From NCBI GenBank assembly GCA_018882835.1, contig VERE01000026.1, positions 1-42,066 of the forward strand: a stretch of 42,066 nt of DNA, read 5' to 3'. Source of the DNA: Limnohabitans sp. (lineage in GTDB: Bacteria > Pseudomonadota > Gammaproteobacteria > Burkholderiales > Burkholderiaceae_C). The first letter of the stretch is position 1; every line of letters begins with the position of its first letter. Shown one piece after another: positions 17,685 through 26,114 of the stretch. The translations under genes were made by a program, and so were the position numbers. The notes below the pieces were generated by a model. It was given only the letters and a program-made list of their open reading frames with translations, had not been told where the DNA came from and ran no database searches.

Positions 17685-18440
17685 TCAGGTCAGGCGCAGT
17701 CCCAGCCATTCACGCAGAACCTGGCGGCTCAGGCTCAGTCCCTGGCCAGAGGGCAGGGCATCCAGCCACACAGCACCGGTGCCTCTGGGAATGCCCACAG
17801 GCACAGGCAGGACCTTGAAGCCCGCTTCTTCGAAATTGCGAACGCTGCGTGGCAAATGCCAGGATTGCGTGACCAGCGCGATGTGCCGGACATCCTGGGG
17901 CAGCAACAATCGGGCTGTCATCTGGGCGTTTTCGCGGGTGTCGCGCGAATCTGCCTCCAGCCATTGAAATTTCAGGCCATGGTCCTGCCAAAGGGCTTGG
18001 CTGGCCACGTCTGCCTCACTGGGGCTTTGACCTTGCTGCCCCCAACCCTGGCCGCCCGAAAACGCCAAGGGGCGCTGACTGGCCTTGGCCCAGCGGGCAC
18101 CAATGGCCACACGCTCTTGCGCTTCGAGCGTCAGTTCGTCGGGAATTTGGCGTCGCTTGTCGCCTGGGCGAATGCCTCCGCCAAGCACCACGATGGCCTG
18201 GGTCTCAGTCACTTGCGCAAGACTGGGCGGGGAGAAGCTTGGCAAAAGAAATTGGGACAAGCCGACCGCCACAGACTGGCAACTGAGCAGCCACAACAAG
18301 GCCAAGGCCGAGCAGCTCAGCCCGCTGGCCAGGCGACGATGCTCTGCGCGCCGCCCAAGCCAAAGGCCGGTAGCCAACAACAACAGCGGCCCGGCAGGGG
18401 GTAAGACCAGGGCAGTGAGGAGGGGTTTGAGGGCACTCAT
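17685..18440 (-). CDS. YdcF/ElyC-like DUF218 membrane protein
   Basis: A 251-residue protein with two N-terminal membrane helices (about residues 8-28 and 42-60) and a DUF218 domain outside: QAIVVLGGGIRPGDKRR, LAFSGGQGW, EADSRDTRENA, VTQSWHLPRSVRNFE are the standard motifs. In E. coli, ElyC affects peptidoglycan precursor use and SanA affects vancomycin resistance at high temperature, so an envelope role is likely, but the reaction is not known. The gene runs away from the gntR operon; the 85 bases between them hold the gntR operator. It ends 57 bases upstream of tetR on the same strand, which could mean read-through. No odd features. Confidence 0.88.
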   Translation of the reverse strand: MSALKPLLTALVLPPAGPLLLLATGLWLGRRAEHRRLASGLSCSALALLWLLSCQSVAVGLSQFLLPSFSPPSLAQVTETQAIVVLGGGIRPGDKRRQIPDELTLEAQERVAIGARWAKASQRPLAFSGGQGWGQQGQSPSEADVASQALWQDHGLKFQWLEADSRDTRENAQMTARLLLPQDVRHIALVTQSWHLPRSVRNFEEAGFKVLPVPVGIPRGTGAVWLDALPSGQGLSLSRQVLREWLGLRLT

Positions 18441-18487
18441 GAGTCGTATGGCGATGAATTGTCCTTGAAAAACAGTCGGTCACTAAA

Positions 18488-18512
18488 TGTTCTATTGACA
18501 GAACAATAGAAC
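18488..18512. promoter_or_regulatory. Nested palindromes before gntR, likely operator of the GntR/UTRA regulator
   Basis: A perfect inverted repeat with nine-base arms, GTTCTATTG and CAATAGAAC, separated by six bases (18489-18512). A second perfect palindrome, TGTTCT-N6-AGAACA (18488-18505), is nested in it, so AGAAC also occurs as a direct repeat. A consensus -35 hexamer TTGACA (18495-18500) is embedded. The site ends 13 bases before the first gntR start codon, the usual place for an autoregulatory operator, and lies between divergent genes. Confidence 0.75.
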
Positions 18513-18525
18513 CGATGGAGGATGC

Positions 18526-19329
18526 ATGCCCATGAGCCGTGAAATGCCCTTGCCCAAATACCACCAGGTTTACCTGGTGTTGCGCGAGCAATTGCAAGAA
18601 GGGCGTTTCAACCAGGGCCTGCCCGGTGAAATGGCACTCATGAAACAGTTTGGCGTGGCGCGCGTGACCATCCGCCGTGCCCTTTCACAGCTGGCGGGCG
18701 ATGGCCTGATTGCCCGAGAGCCGGGGCGCGGCACGCGGCCCTTGCGGGCCAGCGCTTCGCCCCTTGCCAAAGCCCAAGCCGCCGAAGGTCAGCGGGCGCA
18801 ACTGACCGGTTTGCTCGAGAACTTGGTCAGCATGGGCCTTCGCACGTCGGTCAAGGTTCTCAGTGTTGACAACATCCAGGCCTCTGTCGAGGTGGCGCAA
18901 GCCCTGCGCTTGAGCGAGGGCGAGCGGGTTCAGAAAGCCGTCCGTGTTCGCAGCACCCGCGAAGGCCCGCTGTCTCACATCACCACCTGGGTGCCGCTCA
19001 GCATTGCCAAAGACTTTGGCCGCAAAGAACTGGCCAAAAAGCCGATTTTGTTGCTGCTGGAAGAGTCGGGCGTCAAGGTCGGGCGCGCGGCGCAAAGTAT
19101 TTCAGCGCGTCTGGCCGATGCCAATCTGGCGCAACAACTGGAAGTGGCCATTGGTTCTGCGCTGCTGGACGTGCGCCGACTGATTTTTGACGAGGACGAT
19201 CAGCCCATTCAATGGCTGCACGGCCTGTACCGCCCCGACCGTTACGAATATCAGATGCAGTTATCACGCGTTGGCAGCATCGATGCCAAGGTGTGGATCA
19301 GCAAAGAGTTGTCAGCCCGCTTTCATTGA
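18526..19329 (+). CDS. GntR-family regulator with UTRA ligand-binding domain (HutC subfamily)
   Basis: A 267-residue regulator. An N-terminal winged helix domain (about 8-75) shows KYHQVYLVLREQLQEG, MKQFGVARVTIRRALSQL and LIAREPGRGT; the C-terminal UTRA domain (about 95-262) binds a small effector and ends QPIQWLHGLYRPDRYEYQM. HutC-type proteins usually repress the catabolic operon they lie in and are released by substrate or an intermediate. Here it heads an operon of importer and catabolic genes 20 bases downstream, so that role is inferred. Start may be ATG 18526 or ATG 18532; GGAGG at 18517-18521 could serve either. A strong palindrome just upstream is its likely operator. Confidence 0.93.
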   Translation: MPMSREMPLPKYHQVYLVLREQLQEGRFNQGLPGEMALMKQFGVARVTIRRALSQLAGDGLIAREPGRGTRPLRASASPLAKAQAAEGQRAQLTGLLENLVSMGLRTSVKVLSVDNIQASVEVAQALRLSEGERVQKAVRVRSTREGPLSHITTWVPLSIAKDFGRKELAKKPILLLLEESGVKVGRAAQSISARLADANLAQQLEVAIGSALLDVRRLIFDEDDQPIQWLHGLYRPDRYEYQMQLSRVGSIDAKVWISKELSARFH

Positions 19330-19336
19330 TCATTTC

Positions 19337-19344
19337 AAAGGAGA
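19337..19344 (+). promoter_or_regulatory. Strong ribosome binding site of the Liv-type binding protein
   Basis: AAAGGAGA lies six bases before the ATG at 19350 and fixes the start of the binding-protein gene, although the frame is open 138 bases further upstream inside gntR. It is the strongest Shine-Dalgarno in this operon, in line with the high expression a periplasmic binding protein needs. Confidence 0.75.
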
Positions 19345-19349
19345 TCCCC

Positions 19350-20552
19350 ATGAGCAACCGTCGCACCTTCATGGCGCATTCAGCCGCCGCCGCTACCTCA
19401 CTGGCCTTCCCGCTGGTGGCTGGCGCCCAAGCCAAAACCGTGAAAGTGGGTGTGCTGCACCCGGTCACAGGCGCTTTGGCCTATTCGGGGCAGCAGTGCC
19501 GCATGGGCGCTTTGATGGCGATTGAAGACATCAACAAGGCGGGTGGCATCAAGTCTTTGGGCGGCGCGAAACTTGAAGCCTTGCTCGGCGATGCCCAATC
19601 CAACCCGCAAGCGGGCACGGCCGAAATCGAAAAAATGAACGAAGCCGGCGTCAGCGCCGTGGTGGGCGCCTTTGCATCCGCCATTTGTTTGGCCACCACC
19701 CAGGCGGCCGCCAAATACAACCTGCCCCATGTGGTTGACGTCGGTGTGGCCGACCAAATTGTGGAGCGGGGCTTGAAGAACACCTTCCGCTTCGGCCCCG
19801 GCTACAAAAAGTGCGCAGAAATCGCGGTGGCCAACCTGCACGTGCTGAACACGGCAGCAGGACGTCCGGCGCGCAGCGTCATGATCATTCACGAAGAATC
19901 CCTGTTTGGCACGGGCACCGCCAACCTGTTGTCGCGCGAATTGCCGGGCTATGGCTACGAGGTCAAGGAAGTGATCAAGCATGCCAACCCCACGCGCGAC
20001 TTCAACAACATCGTGCTGCGCATCAAGCAAGTGAACCCGGACATCGTGATCCCTGCCAACTATTACAACGAGTACGCCCTGCTGGTACGCACCATGCAGC
20101 AGCAGAAAGTGACTCCCAAGGCGATTTATTCGGTGCTCGGCGGCGCTGCCTCCAGCTACAAATTCGTCAAAGAGTTTCCGGATGCGGCCAACGGCATCAT
20201 TGACTGCAACCATTGGTTCAACCCCAAAGACAAGCGCTCTGCCGAGTTGAAAAAGCGCGTCGAGGCGCAAGGGCAGTTCTTCAGCTACGAAGTGTTCATG
20301 ACCTACACCGCCATGCGCTTGTTGGCGGACAGCATCGAACGCGCGAAATCGAGCGACCGCGCCGCCATCATCGATGCCTTGTCCAAGAGCACCTTCTCCG
20401 ACCACATCATGCCTTATGGGCCGACGCAATTTGTGAACGGCCAGAACATGGGCGCACAGCCCTTGATGACCCAAGTGGTCAAGGGCGATATCAAGGTGAT
20501 CATTCCCCGTGATTACCGCGAAGTCGAGCCGGTCTTTCCCTTGAACGGCTGA
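19350..20552 (+). CDS. ABC importer periplasmic binding protein, branched-chain amino acid/amide type
   Basis: A 400-residue periplasmic binding protein of the LivJ/AmiC-like family (Peripla_BP_6). It has a twin-arginine-like signal (NRRTFMAHSAAAATSLAF, ending VAGAQA), then KTVKVGVLHPVTGALAYSG, typical of the first strand, and a type I two-domain fold. The ligand of this family ranges over branched amino acids, amides, urea and aromatic compounds, so the sequence does not define it. It is first in the importer set livH-livM-livG-livF, with 20-base spacers on either side. Given the catabolic enzymes downstream, the ligand is probably the operon's substrate. Confidence 0.92.
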   Translation: MSNRRTFMAHSAAAATSLAFPLVAGAQAKTVKVGVLHPVTGALAYSGQQCRMGALMAIEDINKAGGIKSLGGAKLEALLGDAQSNPQAGTAEIEKMNEAGVSAVVGAFASAICLATTQAAAKYNLPHVVDVGVADQIVERGLKNTFRFGPGYKKCAEIAVANLHVLNTAAGRPARSVMIIHEESLFGTGTANLLSRELPGYGYEVKEVIKHANPTRDFNNIVLRIKQVNPDIVIPANYYNEYALLVRTMQQQKVTPKAIYSVLGGAASSYKFVKEFPDAANGIIDCNHWFNPKDKRSAELKKRVEAQGQFFSYEVFMTYTAMRLLADSIERAKSSDRAAIIDALSKSTFSDHIMPYGPTQFVNGQNMGAQPLMTQVVKGDIKVIIPRDYREVEPVFPLNG

Positions 20553-20572
20553 TCTTCTGAGGCGCACCGGTC

Positions 20573-21445
20573 ATGTTTGATCCCAGCATTTTGTGGGCCT
20601 CGGTCCTCAATGGAGTCACCACCGGTGCGGTCTATGCCCTGATAGCGCTGGGCTTGACGCTGATTTATGGCGTGTTGCACATCATCAATTTCGCGCATGG
20701 CGCGTCATTGATGGTGGCCCTTTATGGCGTTTACTTCTTGAAAGAGCGCTTGGGCCTGGATCCTTATCTGGCCTTGCCCGTGGTCGTGCCGCTGATGTTT
20801 GTGTTGGGCTATGCCATGCAGCGCGTGGTGATCAACCGTGCCAGCCATGGCAAGGATGAAAACATTTTGCTGGTCACCCTGGGTTTGTCCATCGTCATGG
20901 AAAACCTGGCGCTGCTGTTTTTCAAGTCTGACACACGCACCATTGACACGGCCTACACCCTGACCACCTGGTCCATCGGATCCGCCATGATTTCCTTGCC
21001 AAAGTTGGTCGCCTTTGTCGGCGCCCTGGTGGTGTCGGCACTGCTGTTGTGGATGGTGCGCGGGACCGACCTGGGGCGCGCCATTCGCGCCGTTGCCAAA
21101 GAGAAACATGGCGCACGCCTGATGGGTATCGATGTGGAGCATGTGTACGCCATGTGCTTTGGCATTGGGCTGGCCTGTTTGGGGGCTGCGGCCTGTTTCC
21201 TGTTGCCGGCCTATTACGTGAACCCGCAAGTTGGCAATGGCTTTGTGCTGGTGGCTTTCACGATTGTGGTCCTGGGGGGCATGGGCAGTTTTGCCGGCGC
21301 ACTGCTGGGGGGACTGTTGATTGGGGTGGTGGAGTCGCTGGGGGGCTTGTACTTGGGCGAGTCTTTGGGACAGGTGGGCATTTTTGTGATCTTCATTGCG
21401 GTGCTGCTTTTGCGCCCACAAGGCTTCTTCGGGGCACGCACATGA
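20573..21445 (+). CDS. livH: ABC importer permease, LivH type
   Basis: A 290-residue inner-membrane permease with about eight helices. The family motifs NGVTTGAVYALIALGLTLIYG at the start (read as VTTGAVYALIALGLTLIYG), NFAHGASLMVALYG and GTDLGRAIRAVAKE (the EAA-like loop contacting the ATPase) are present, and GGMGSFAGALLGGLLIGVVE near the end is typical. It pairs with the LivM-type permease, whose start codon overlaps its stop (ATGA). Substrate follows that of the binding protein upstream and is unknown. Confidence 0.93.
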   Translation: MFDPSILWASVLNGVTTGAVYALIALGLTLIYGVLHIINFAHGASLMVALYGVYFLKERLGLDPYLALPVVVPLMFVLGYAMQRVVINRASHGKDENILLVTLGLSIVMENLALLFFKSDTRTIDTAYTLTTWSIGSAMISLPKLVAFVGALVVSALLLWMVRGTDLGRAIRAVAKEKHGARLMGIDVEHVYAMCFGIGLACLGAAACFLLPAYYVNPQVGNGFVLVAFTIVVLGGMGSFAGALLGGLLIGVVESLGGLYLGESLGQVGIFVIFIAVLLLRPQGFFGART

Positions 21446-22410
21446 AAGATTTGCGCAATGTTGTTTTGTTTGTGCTGGTGGTGGCCCTGGTGCCCGTGCT
21501 GACAAGCTCCGGGGTGGTCCTGAATTTTGTGATGACCGCGCTCTACGCCTGCTTGCTGGCGCAGGCCTGGAATATCCTGGGCGGCTTTGGCGGCCAGTTT
21601 TCGTTCGGCCATGCCCTGTTTTTCGGAACCGGCGCTTACGCCCAAGCAATCTTGCAATTGCAGTTCAATGTCAACGCGTGGCTGGCTTTGCCTTTGGCCA
21701 TGGCGGCCAGTGCCATGGTCGGCGCCTGGGTTGGCGCGCTGTCGTTTCGCTACGGCCTGAAGGGTTCCTACTTTGCTTTGGTGACGCTGGCGTTTGCCGA
21801 GGTGTTTCGCATCGTCGCTTTGTCGGTGCCCTTCACGGGCGCGGGGGTGGGCCTGATGTTGCCGCTGCAATCGTCTGCGGCGGCCATGCAGTTCGGCACG
21901 CGCGCCGGCTTCGTCTGGCTGATGCTGGGCTTGGTGGCGTTGGCGCTGTGTGTCACCGTCTGGCTGCGGCATTCGCGCTTTGGCGCTTACCTGCAAGCGG
22001 TTCGCGACAACGAAGACGCAGCGCGTGCCATTGGCGTGAACCCCTTTCAGGTCAAACTGCTCGCCACGGTGCTGTCAGGGGGCTTGATGGGGGCCGGTGG
22101 CGCTTTTTATGTGCAGGTGTTTCAGTACATTGACCCCGGTATCGCTTATGGCCCGCACACTTCGGTCGAGGCCTTGGTGGGCGCCATTGTCGGTGGCATG
22201 GGCACGCTTTGGGGTCCTGTCGTGGGCGCACTGGCCTTGCATGTGTTGGCCGACCTGACGCGCAACTTGTTTGGCCAGTTGCCGGGCATCAACATGGTGA
22301 TTTACGGCGCTGTGCTGGTCATGATCGTGATGTTCTTGCCGCGCGGCTTTGCCGGCTCCGAAGTTTCGGTGCGTGCTGCCTGGCAACGATGGACAGGAGG
22401 ACGCTCATGA
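21442..22410 (+). CDS. livM: ABC importer permease, LivM type
   Basis: A 322-residue permease with about ten membrane helices. Typical motifs are AQAWNILGGFGGQFSFGHALFFG (key part GGFGGQFSFGHALF), SRFGAYLQAVRDNEDAARAIG (cytoplasmic coupling loop) and VGGMGTLWGPVVGALAL. The frame stays open upstream within livH, but ATG 21442, overlapping the livH TGA, gives the right N-terminus and coupling. Its 3' end overlaps livG by four bases. Confidence 0.93.
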   Translation: MKDLRNVVLFVLVVALVPVLTSSGVVLNFVMTALYACLLAQAWNILGGFGGQFSFGHALFFGTGAYAQAILQLQFNVNAWLALPLAMAASAMVGAWVGALSFRYGLKGSYFALVTLAFAEVFRIVALSVPFTGAGVGLMLPLQSSAAAMQFGTRAGFVWLMLGLVALALCVTVWLRHSRFGAYLQAVRDNEDAARAIGVNPFQVKLLATVLSGGLMGAGGAFYVQVFQYIDPGIAYGPHTSVEALVGAIVGGMGTLWGPVVGALALHVLADLTRNLFGQLPGINMVIYGAVLVMIVMFLPRGFAGSEVSVRAAWQRWTGGRS

Positions 22411-23162
22411 CGGCTTTGTTGCAAGTGCAGGGCGTTTCCAAATCTTTTGGCGGCCTGCGTGCGGTGCAGGACGTGAGCCTGGCGGTGACCCAAGGCAGCC
22501 TCACGGCGCTGATCGGCCCCAACGGTGCGGGCAAAACCACCTTGTTTGCCTTGATGTCTGGCTTTTTGCGGCCCGACCAGGGGAAGGTGTCATTTGCCGG
22601 TCAGGACATCACCGGGCAAGCGCCGCATTTGAATGCGGTCCTGGGTCTGACGCGCACCTTCCAGATTGTCCAGCCCTTTGCCGCCCAAACTGTCCGGGAG
22701 AACATCGCGGTCGGTGCACATTTGCATTTGCCACAGCGCGCACTGGCTTTGGCGCGCGCAGAAGAGGTGGCTTTGCAAGTCGGCCTGGCCCCACAACTGG
22801 ACAAGCTGGCCAGCGATTTGACAGTGGCCGGACGCAAGCGTCTGGAGATGGCCCGGGCGTTGGCGGCTCGCCCCAAGTTGTTGCTGCTGGACGAAGTGCT
22901 GGCCGGCTTGAACCCTCAAGAAATTGCAGAAATGATTCCTGTGGTCCGCAACCTGGTTGCGCAAGGCGTGACGGTCTTGATGATCGAGCACGTCATGCAA
23001 GCCGTGATGAATTTGGCCGAGCATGTCTGGGTGCTGGCGCAAGGCAAATTGATTGCCGAAGGCTCGCCTTCGCAAGTCACCCAAAACGCCCAGGTCATCG
23101 AAGCCTACCTTGGCCATGGCACGGCCGCGCGCTTGCGCGCCCAGCACGGAGACAAGCCATGA
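22407..23162 (+). CDS. livG: ABC importer ATPase, LivG type
   Basis: A 251-residue ATP-binding subunit. Walker A is GPNGAGKTTLFA (about 37-48), Walker B is KLLLLDEVLAGL, and the switch His lies in MIEHVM. The signature motif is unusual: LTVAGRKRLE stands where LivG proteins normally have LSYGQQRRLE, so the canonical LSGGQ is not kept. Similar LTLA-type signatures occur in a known subset of these ATPases, so the protein is probably active together with LivF, which has a canonical signature. ATG 22407 overlaps the livM stop and follows GGAGGACG. Confidence 0.92.
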   Translation: MTALLQVQGVSKSFGGLRAVQDVSLAVTQGSLTALIGPNGAGKTTLFALMSGFLRPDQGKVSFAGQDITGQAPHLNAVLGLTRTFQIVQPFAAQTVRENIAVGAHLHLPQRALALARAEEVALQVGLAPQLDKLASDLTVAGRKRLEMARALAARPKLLLLDEVLAGLNPQEIAEMIPVVRNLVAQGVTVLMIEHVMQAVMNLAEHVWVLAQGKLIAEGSPSQVTQNAQVIEAYLGHGTAARLRAQHGDKP

Positions 23163-23878
23163 GTGGGCATGACAAGTTGTTGGAAGTCACCAATGTGCGT
23201 GCCGGCTATGGCGCCGTTGAAGTTTTGCGCGGTGTGTCCTTGCATGTTCGCAGCGGCGAGACCGTGGCTTTGCTGGGCAGCAATGGCGCGGGCAAAACCA
23301 CCCTGAACACCGTCTTGTGTGGCTTGTTGCCTGTGCAGTCGGGGCAGATCGTCTTCCATGGCCAAACCCTCACCTCGGCGCATTACCGCAAGGTGGTGGA
23401 AGCCGGCCTCATTCAGGTGCCAGAGGGGCGCAAGATTTTCCCCAACATGAGCATTCTGGACAATTTGCTGTTGGGGGCCTATGCCCGTGCCAAAGCCCGC
23501 AGGCAGGAAAACCTGGCGCAAGTCTTTGATATTTTCCCCAAGCTCAAAGAGAGAATGTCGCAGTTGGCGGGAACGCTGAGCGGTGGCGAGCAACAAATGC
23601 TGGCGATTGGCCGTGGCCTGATGGCCGAGCCGATCCTGTTGATCCTGGATGAACCCTCTTTGGGCTTGTCCCCTTTGCTGGTCGAGGAAATGTTCAGCCT
23701 GATTGGCCAGCTGCGCCATCGCGGCCTGGCGGTGCTGTTGGTGGAACAAAACGTAGGCCAGTCGCTGGACATTGCCGATCGCGCTTATGTGCTTGAGAAC
23801 GGGACCATTCGCTTCGAGGGCGCACCGGCAGACTTGCTGGCCAGCGATGCTTTGCGCCAGGCCTACCTGGGAATGTGA
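23159..23878 (+). CDS. livF: ABC importer ATPase, LivF type
   Basis: A 239-residue ATP-binding subunit with Walker A GSNGAGKTT, signature LSGGEQQMLAIGRGL, Walker B LLILDEPSLGL and switch region LLVEQNV, all canonical. The motif VPEGRKIFPNMSI is typical of LivF. It pairs with LivG to drive the two-permease channel. ATG 23159 overlaps the livG stop codon, and GTG of the next gene overlaps its own stop. The frame is open far upstream through livG, but only this start gives the family's N-terminus (LLEVTNVRAGYG). Confidence 0.94.
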   Translation: MSGHDKLLEVTNVRAGYGAVEVLRGVSLHVRSGETVALLGSNGAGKTTLNTVLCGLLPVQSGQIVFHGQTLTSAHYRKVVEAGLIQVPEGRKIFPNMSILDNLLLGAYARAKARRQENLAQVFDIFPKLKERMSQLAGTLSGGEQQMLAIGRGLMAEPILLILDEPSLGLSPLLVEEMFSLIGQLRHRGLAVLLVEQNVGQSLDIADRAYVLENGTIRFEGAPADLLASDALRQAYLGM

Positions 23879-24846
23879 AGGACATGCTCAAGCGACGCAT
23901 TGTTTTGCAAGGGGCAGGCGCTGTGCTCAGCATGGCGGGCGCTGCAAGTTGGCCGCAAAGCCAGGCGCCCGTGCGTATTCTGGTGGGTGCGCCGGCTGGC
24001 GGCACCACCGATGCGATGGCCCGGATTCTGGCGCCCTCGTTGAGCCAATCGCTGGGGCGTACCGTGATTGTGGAAAACAAGCCCGGTGCTGGGGGCAATC
24101 TGGCCGCAGAGGCTGTGGCCCGCGCTGCGCCCGATGGACAAACGCTGCTGATGAGCTTCACCAGCCATGCCATCAATGCATCGCTGTACCCAAGCTTGCC
24201 ATTCGATCCGCTGCGCGATTTCACCCCTTTGTCCATGGTGGCAACTTCGCCATCGATGCTGGTGGCCCACCCCGGGTTGCCGGTTGCCAACGTCGCGGAG
24301 TTGATCGCGTTGGCCAAACGCCAGCCCGGTCGCCTGAATTTCGCGGTGGGCGCCATGGGCTCGTCGCTGCAACTGGCAGGCGATGCTTTCAAGATGCAGG
24401 CCGGCGTGCAGATCACCAACATTCCATACCGTGGCACCGCCCCAGCCTTGCAGGATGTGTTGGCTGGCCAGGTCGAACTCATGTTCGCGGCGGTGGGCAA
24501 TGTGCAAGCGCATGTGCGCTCCGGCAAGCTCAAGGCCTTGGCGGTCACCACGCGCAAGCGCCTGCCTGCCTTTGCCGAGGTGCCTTCTCTCGCCGAAACC
24601 CTGCCGGGCTACGAGTCCAGCGCCTGGTTTGGCCTGTTCGGACCGGCGCGCTTGCCCGCCAGCACCACGCAACGATTGGCAGACGCTGTGCGTGCGGCCT
24701 TGCAGACACAAGAGGTCCGCCAGCGCATCGAAGGCGAGGGCGCGCAACCGGGCAGTTCAAACCCTGAGGAGTTTGCGCGATTTGTGCAATCCGAAATTGC
24801 GCGTTGGCGCGAGGTGGTGGTGTTTTCTGGAGCCAAACCCGAATGA
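23875..24846 (+). CDS. Bug/TctC-type periplasmic substrate-binding protein (orphan)
   Basis: A 323-residue binding protein of the tripartite tricarboxylate transporter (Bug) family. A twin-arginine-like signal (KRRIVLQGAGAVLSMAG) precedes the mature start APVRILVGAPAGGTTDAMAR. Other family marks are TVIVENKPGAGGNLAAEAVA and NIPYRGTAPALQDVLAGQVE. Known Bug ligands are mostly carboxylates, plus some amides and nicotinate-like compounds. No TctA or TctB membrane partners are encoded here, so the protein may feed another carrier or act as a sensor. Start may be GTG 23875, overlapping the livF stop, or ATG 23884. Its presence next to a full Liv importer gives the operon two unrelated binding proteins. 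Confidence 0.92.
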   Translation: MKDMLKRRIVLQGAGAVLSMAGAASWPQSQAPVRILVGAPAGGTTDAMARILAPSLSQSLGRTVIVENKPGAGGNLAAEAVARAAPDGQTLLMSFTSHAINASLYPSLPFDPLRDFTPLSMVATSPSMLVAHPGLPVANVAELIALAKRQPGRLNFAVGAMGSSLQLAGDAFKMQAGVQITNIPYRGTAPALQDVLAGQVELMFAAVGNVQAHVRSGKLKALAVTTRKRLPAFAEVPSLAETLPGYESSAWFGLFGPARLPASTTQRLADAVRAALQTQEVRQRIEGEGAQPGSSNPEEFARFVQSEIARWREVVVFSGAKPE

Positions 24847-26114
24847 GCCTGCCGCAAACCCTTGCCCAAAAATTGATTGCGCGCGCCGCTGGCCGTGACG
24901 CTGTGCGCGTCGGCGAAGTGGTGACCTGTCAGGTCGACCTGGCCATGTTCCACGATTCTTCCGGGCCGCGCAGGCTCAGGCCGATGCTGGAGGAGCTGGG
25001 CGCAGAGATTTGGGATCCACGCAAAGTGGTTCTGGTGATGGACCACTATGTACCGGCGGTGGACGACGACGCCAGGCGCATTGTGCAAATTGCGCGCGAC
25101 ACCGCCAAAGACTGGCGCTTGCCCAATGTGATTGACTCCCAAGGCATTTGCCATGTGGTTTTGCCCGAGCGGGGTTTTTTGCGGCCCGGCATGTTTTGTG
25201 TGGGCGGCGATTCGCATTCACCCACCGGTGGCGCTTTTGGCACATACATGTTTGGCATTGGCGCTACCGAGATGCTGGGCGTGGTGGTCACCGGCGAGTT
25301 GTGGGTTCAGGTGCCGCGCACGCTGCGCATGGTCTGGCAAGGCCGATTGGCCGCAGGGGTCTGCGCCAAGGACATGATGCTGCACATGATTGGCCGCTTT
25401 GGCATGAATGGCGGCGACTATCAGGCGGTGGAATTTGCCGGAGACACCGTTCGCGGCCTGAACATGCAAGAGCGCATGACCTTGTCCAACATGAGCGCTG
25501 AAATGGGCGCGCAAGTGGGTTTGATTGCACCTGATGAAACAACGCTTGCCTACCTGCGCAGCAAAGGCGTTCCTGCCGCCGATTTGAATGACATCGCGCA
25601 ATGGGTCACCGACGAGGGGGCTGCGTTTGAAAACCATGTGTTCGAGGCTGCAGCGTTGGCGCCGCAAGTCGCCGCACCCCACAGTCCTGCCAACACCCAA
25701 GACGTGGCCCACTTCGCGGGCCAGGACTTGAATGTGGCTTATCTGGGCGCGTGCACCGGTGCCAAATTGGAAGACCTGCGCGCGGCAGCCCAAGTATTGA
25801 AAGGTCGCAAAGTGGCGTCCAACATGCGCTTGCTGGTGGCCCCGGCCAGCACCCGAGAGCAAGCTCAGGCGGCGCAGGAGGGCACGCTGCAAACACTCAT
25901 CGAAGCCGGCGCCGAAGTCTTGCCCAACACCTGTGGCATGTGTGCGGGCTATGGCGGCCATTTCGAGGAGGGTGCACGCGTCATTTCCAGCACGGCGCGC
26001 AACTTCAAGGGGCGCATGGGGCCAGCCAGTGTGGACGTTTATTTGGCCTCGCCCTGGACTGTGGCAGCGTCTGCCTTGCGCGGACAAATCTCCGATGTTC
26101 GGGAGGTCTTGTGA
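24843..26114 (+). CDS. Aconitase/LeuC-like hydratase, large subunit
   Basis: A 423-residue [4Fe-4S] hydro-lyase of the isopropylmalate isomerase type. The three cluster cysteines are visible: Cys304 in LGACTGAK, Cys364 and Cys367 in NTCGMCAGYGG. GDSHSPTGGAFGTYMFG (122-138) and SSTARNFKGRMG are further signatures. Members of this short two-subunit class include LeuC, homoaconitase, maleate hydratase and 2,3-dimethylmaleate hydratase, all of which add or move water on a 2-enedioic acid. The small subunit follows with a GTGA overlap. No leuB or other leucine synthesis gene is near, whereas an alkylmalate-lyase-like gene closes the operon, so I infer a hydratase for maleate or an alkyl-maleate rather than leucine biosynthesis. 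Start ATG 24843 overlaps the stop of the preceding gene. Confidence 0.88.
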   Translation: MSLPQTLAQKLIARAAGRDAVRVGEVVTCQVDLAMFHDSSGPRRLRPMLEELGAEIWDPRKVVLVMDHYVPAVDDDARRIVQIARDTAKDWRLPNVIDSQGICHVVLPERGFLRPGMFCVGGDSHSPTGGAFGTYMFGIGATEMLGVVVTGELWVQVPRTLRMVWQGRLAAGVCAKDMMLHMIGRFGMNGGDYQAVEFAGDTVRGLNMQERMTLSNMSAEMGAQVGLIAPDETTLAYLRSKGVPAADLNDIAQWVTDEGAAFENHVFEAAALAPQVAAPHSPANTQDVAHFAGQDLNVAYLGACTGAKLEDLRAAAQVLKGRKVASNMRLLVAPASTREQAQAAQEGTLQTLIEAGAEVLPNTCGMCAGYGGHFEEGARVISSTARNFKGRMGPASVDVYLASPWTVAASALRGQISDVREVL

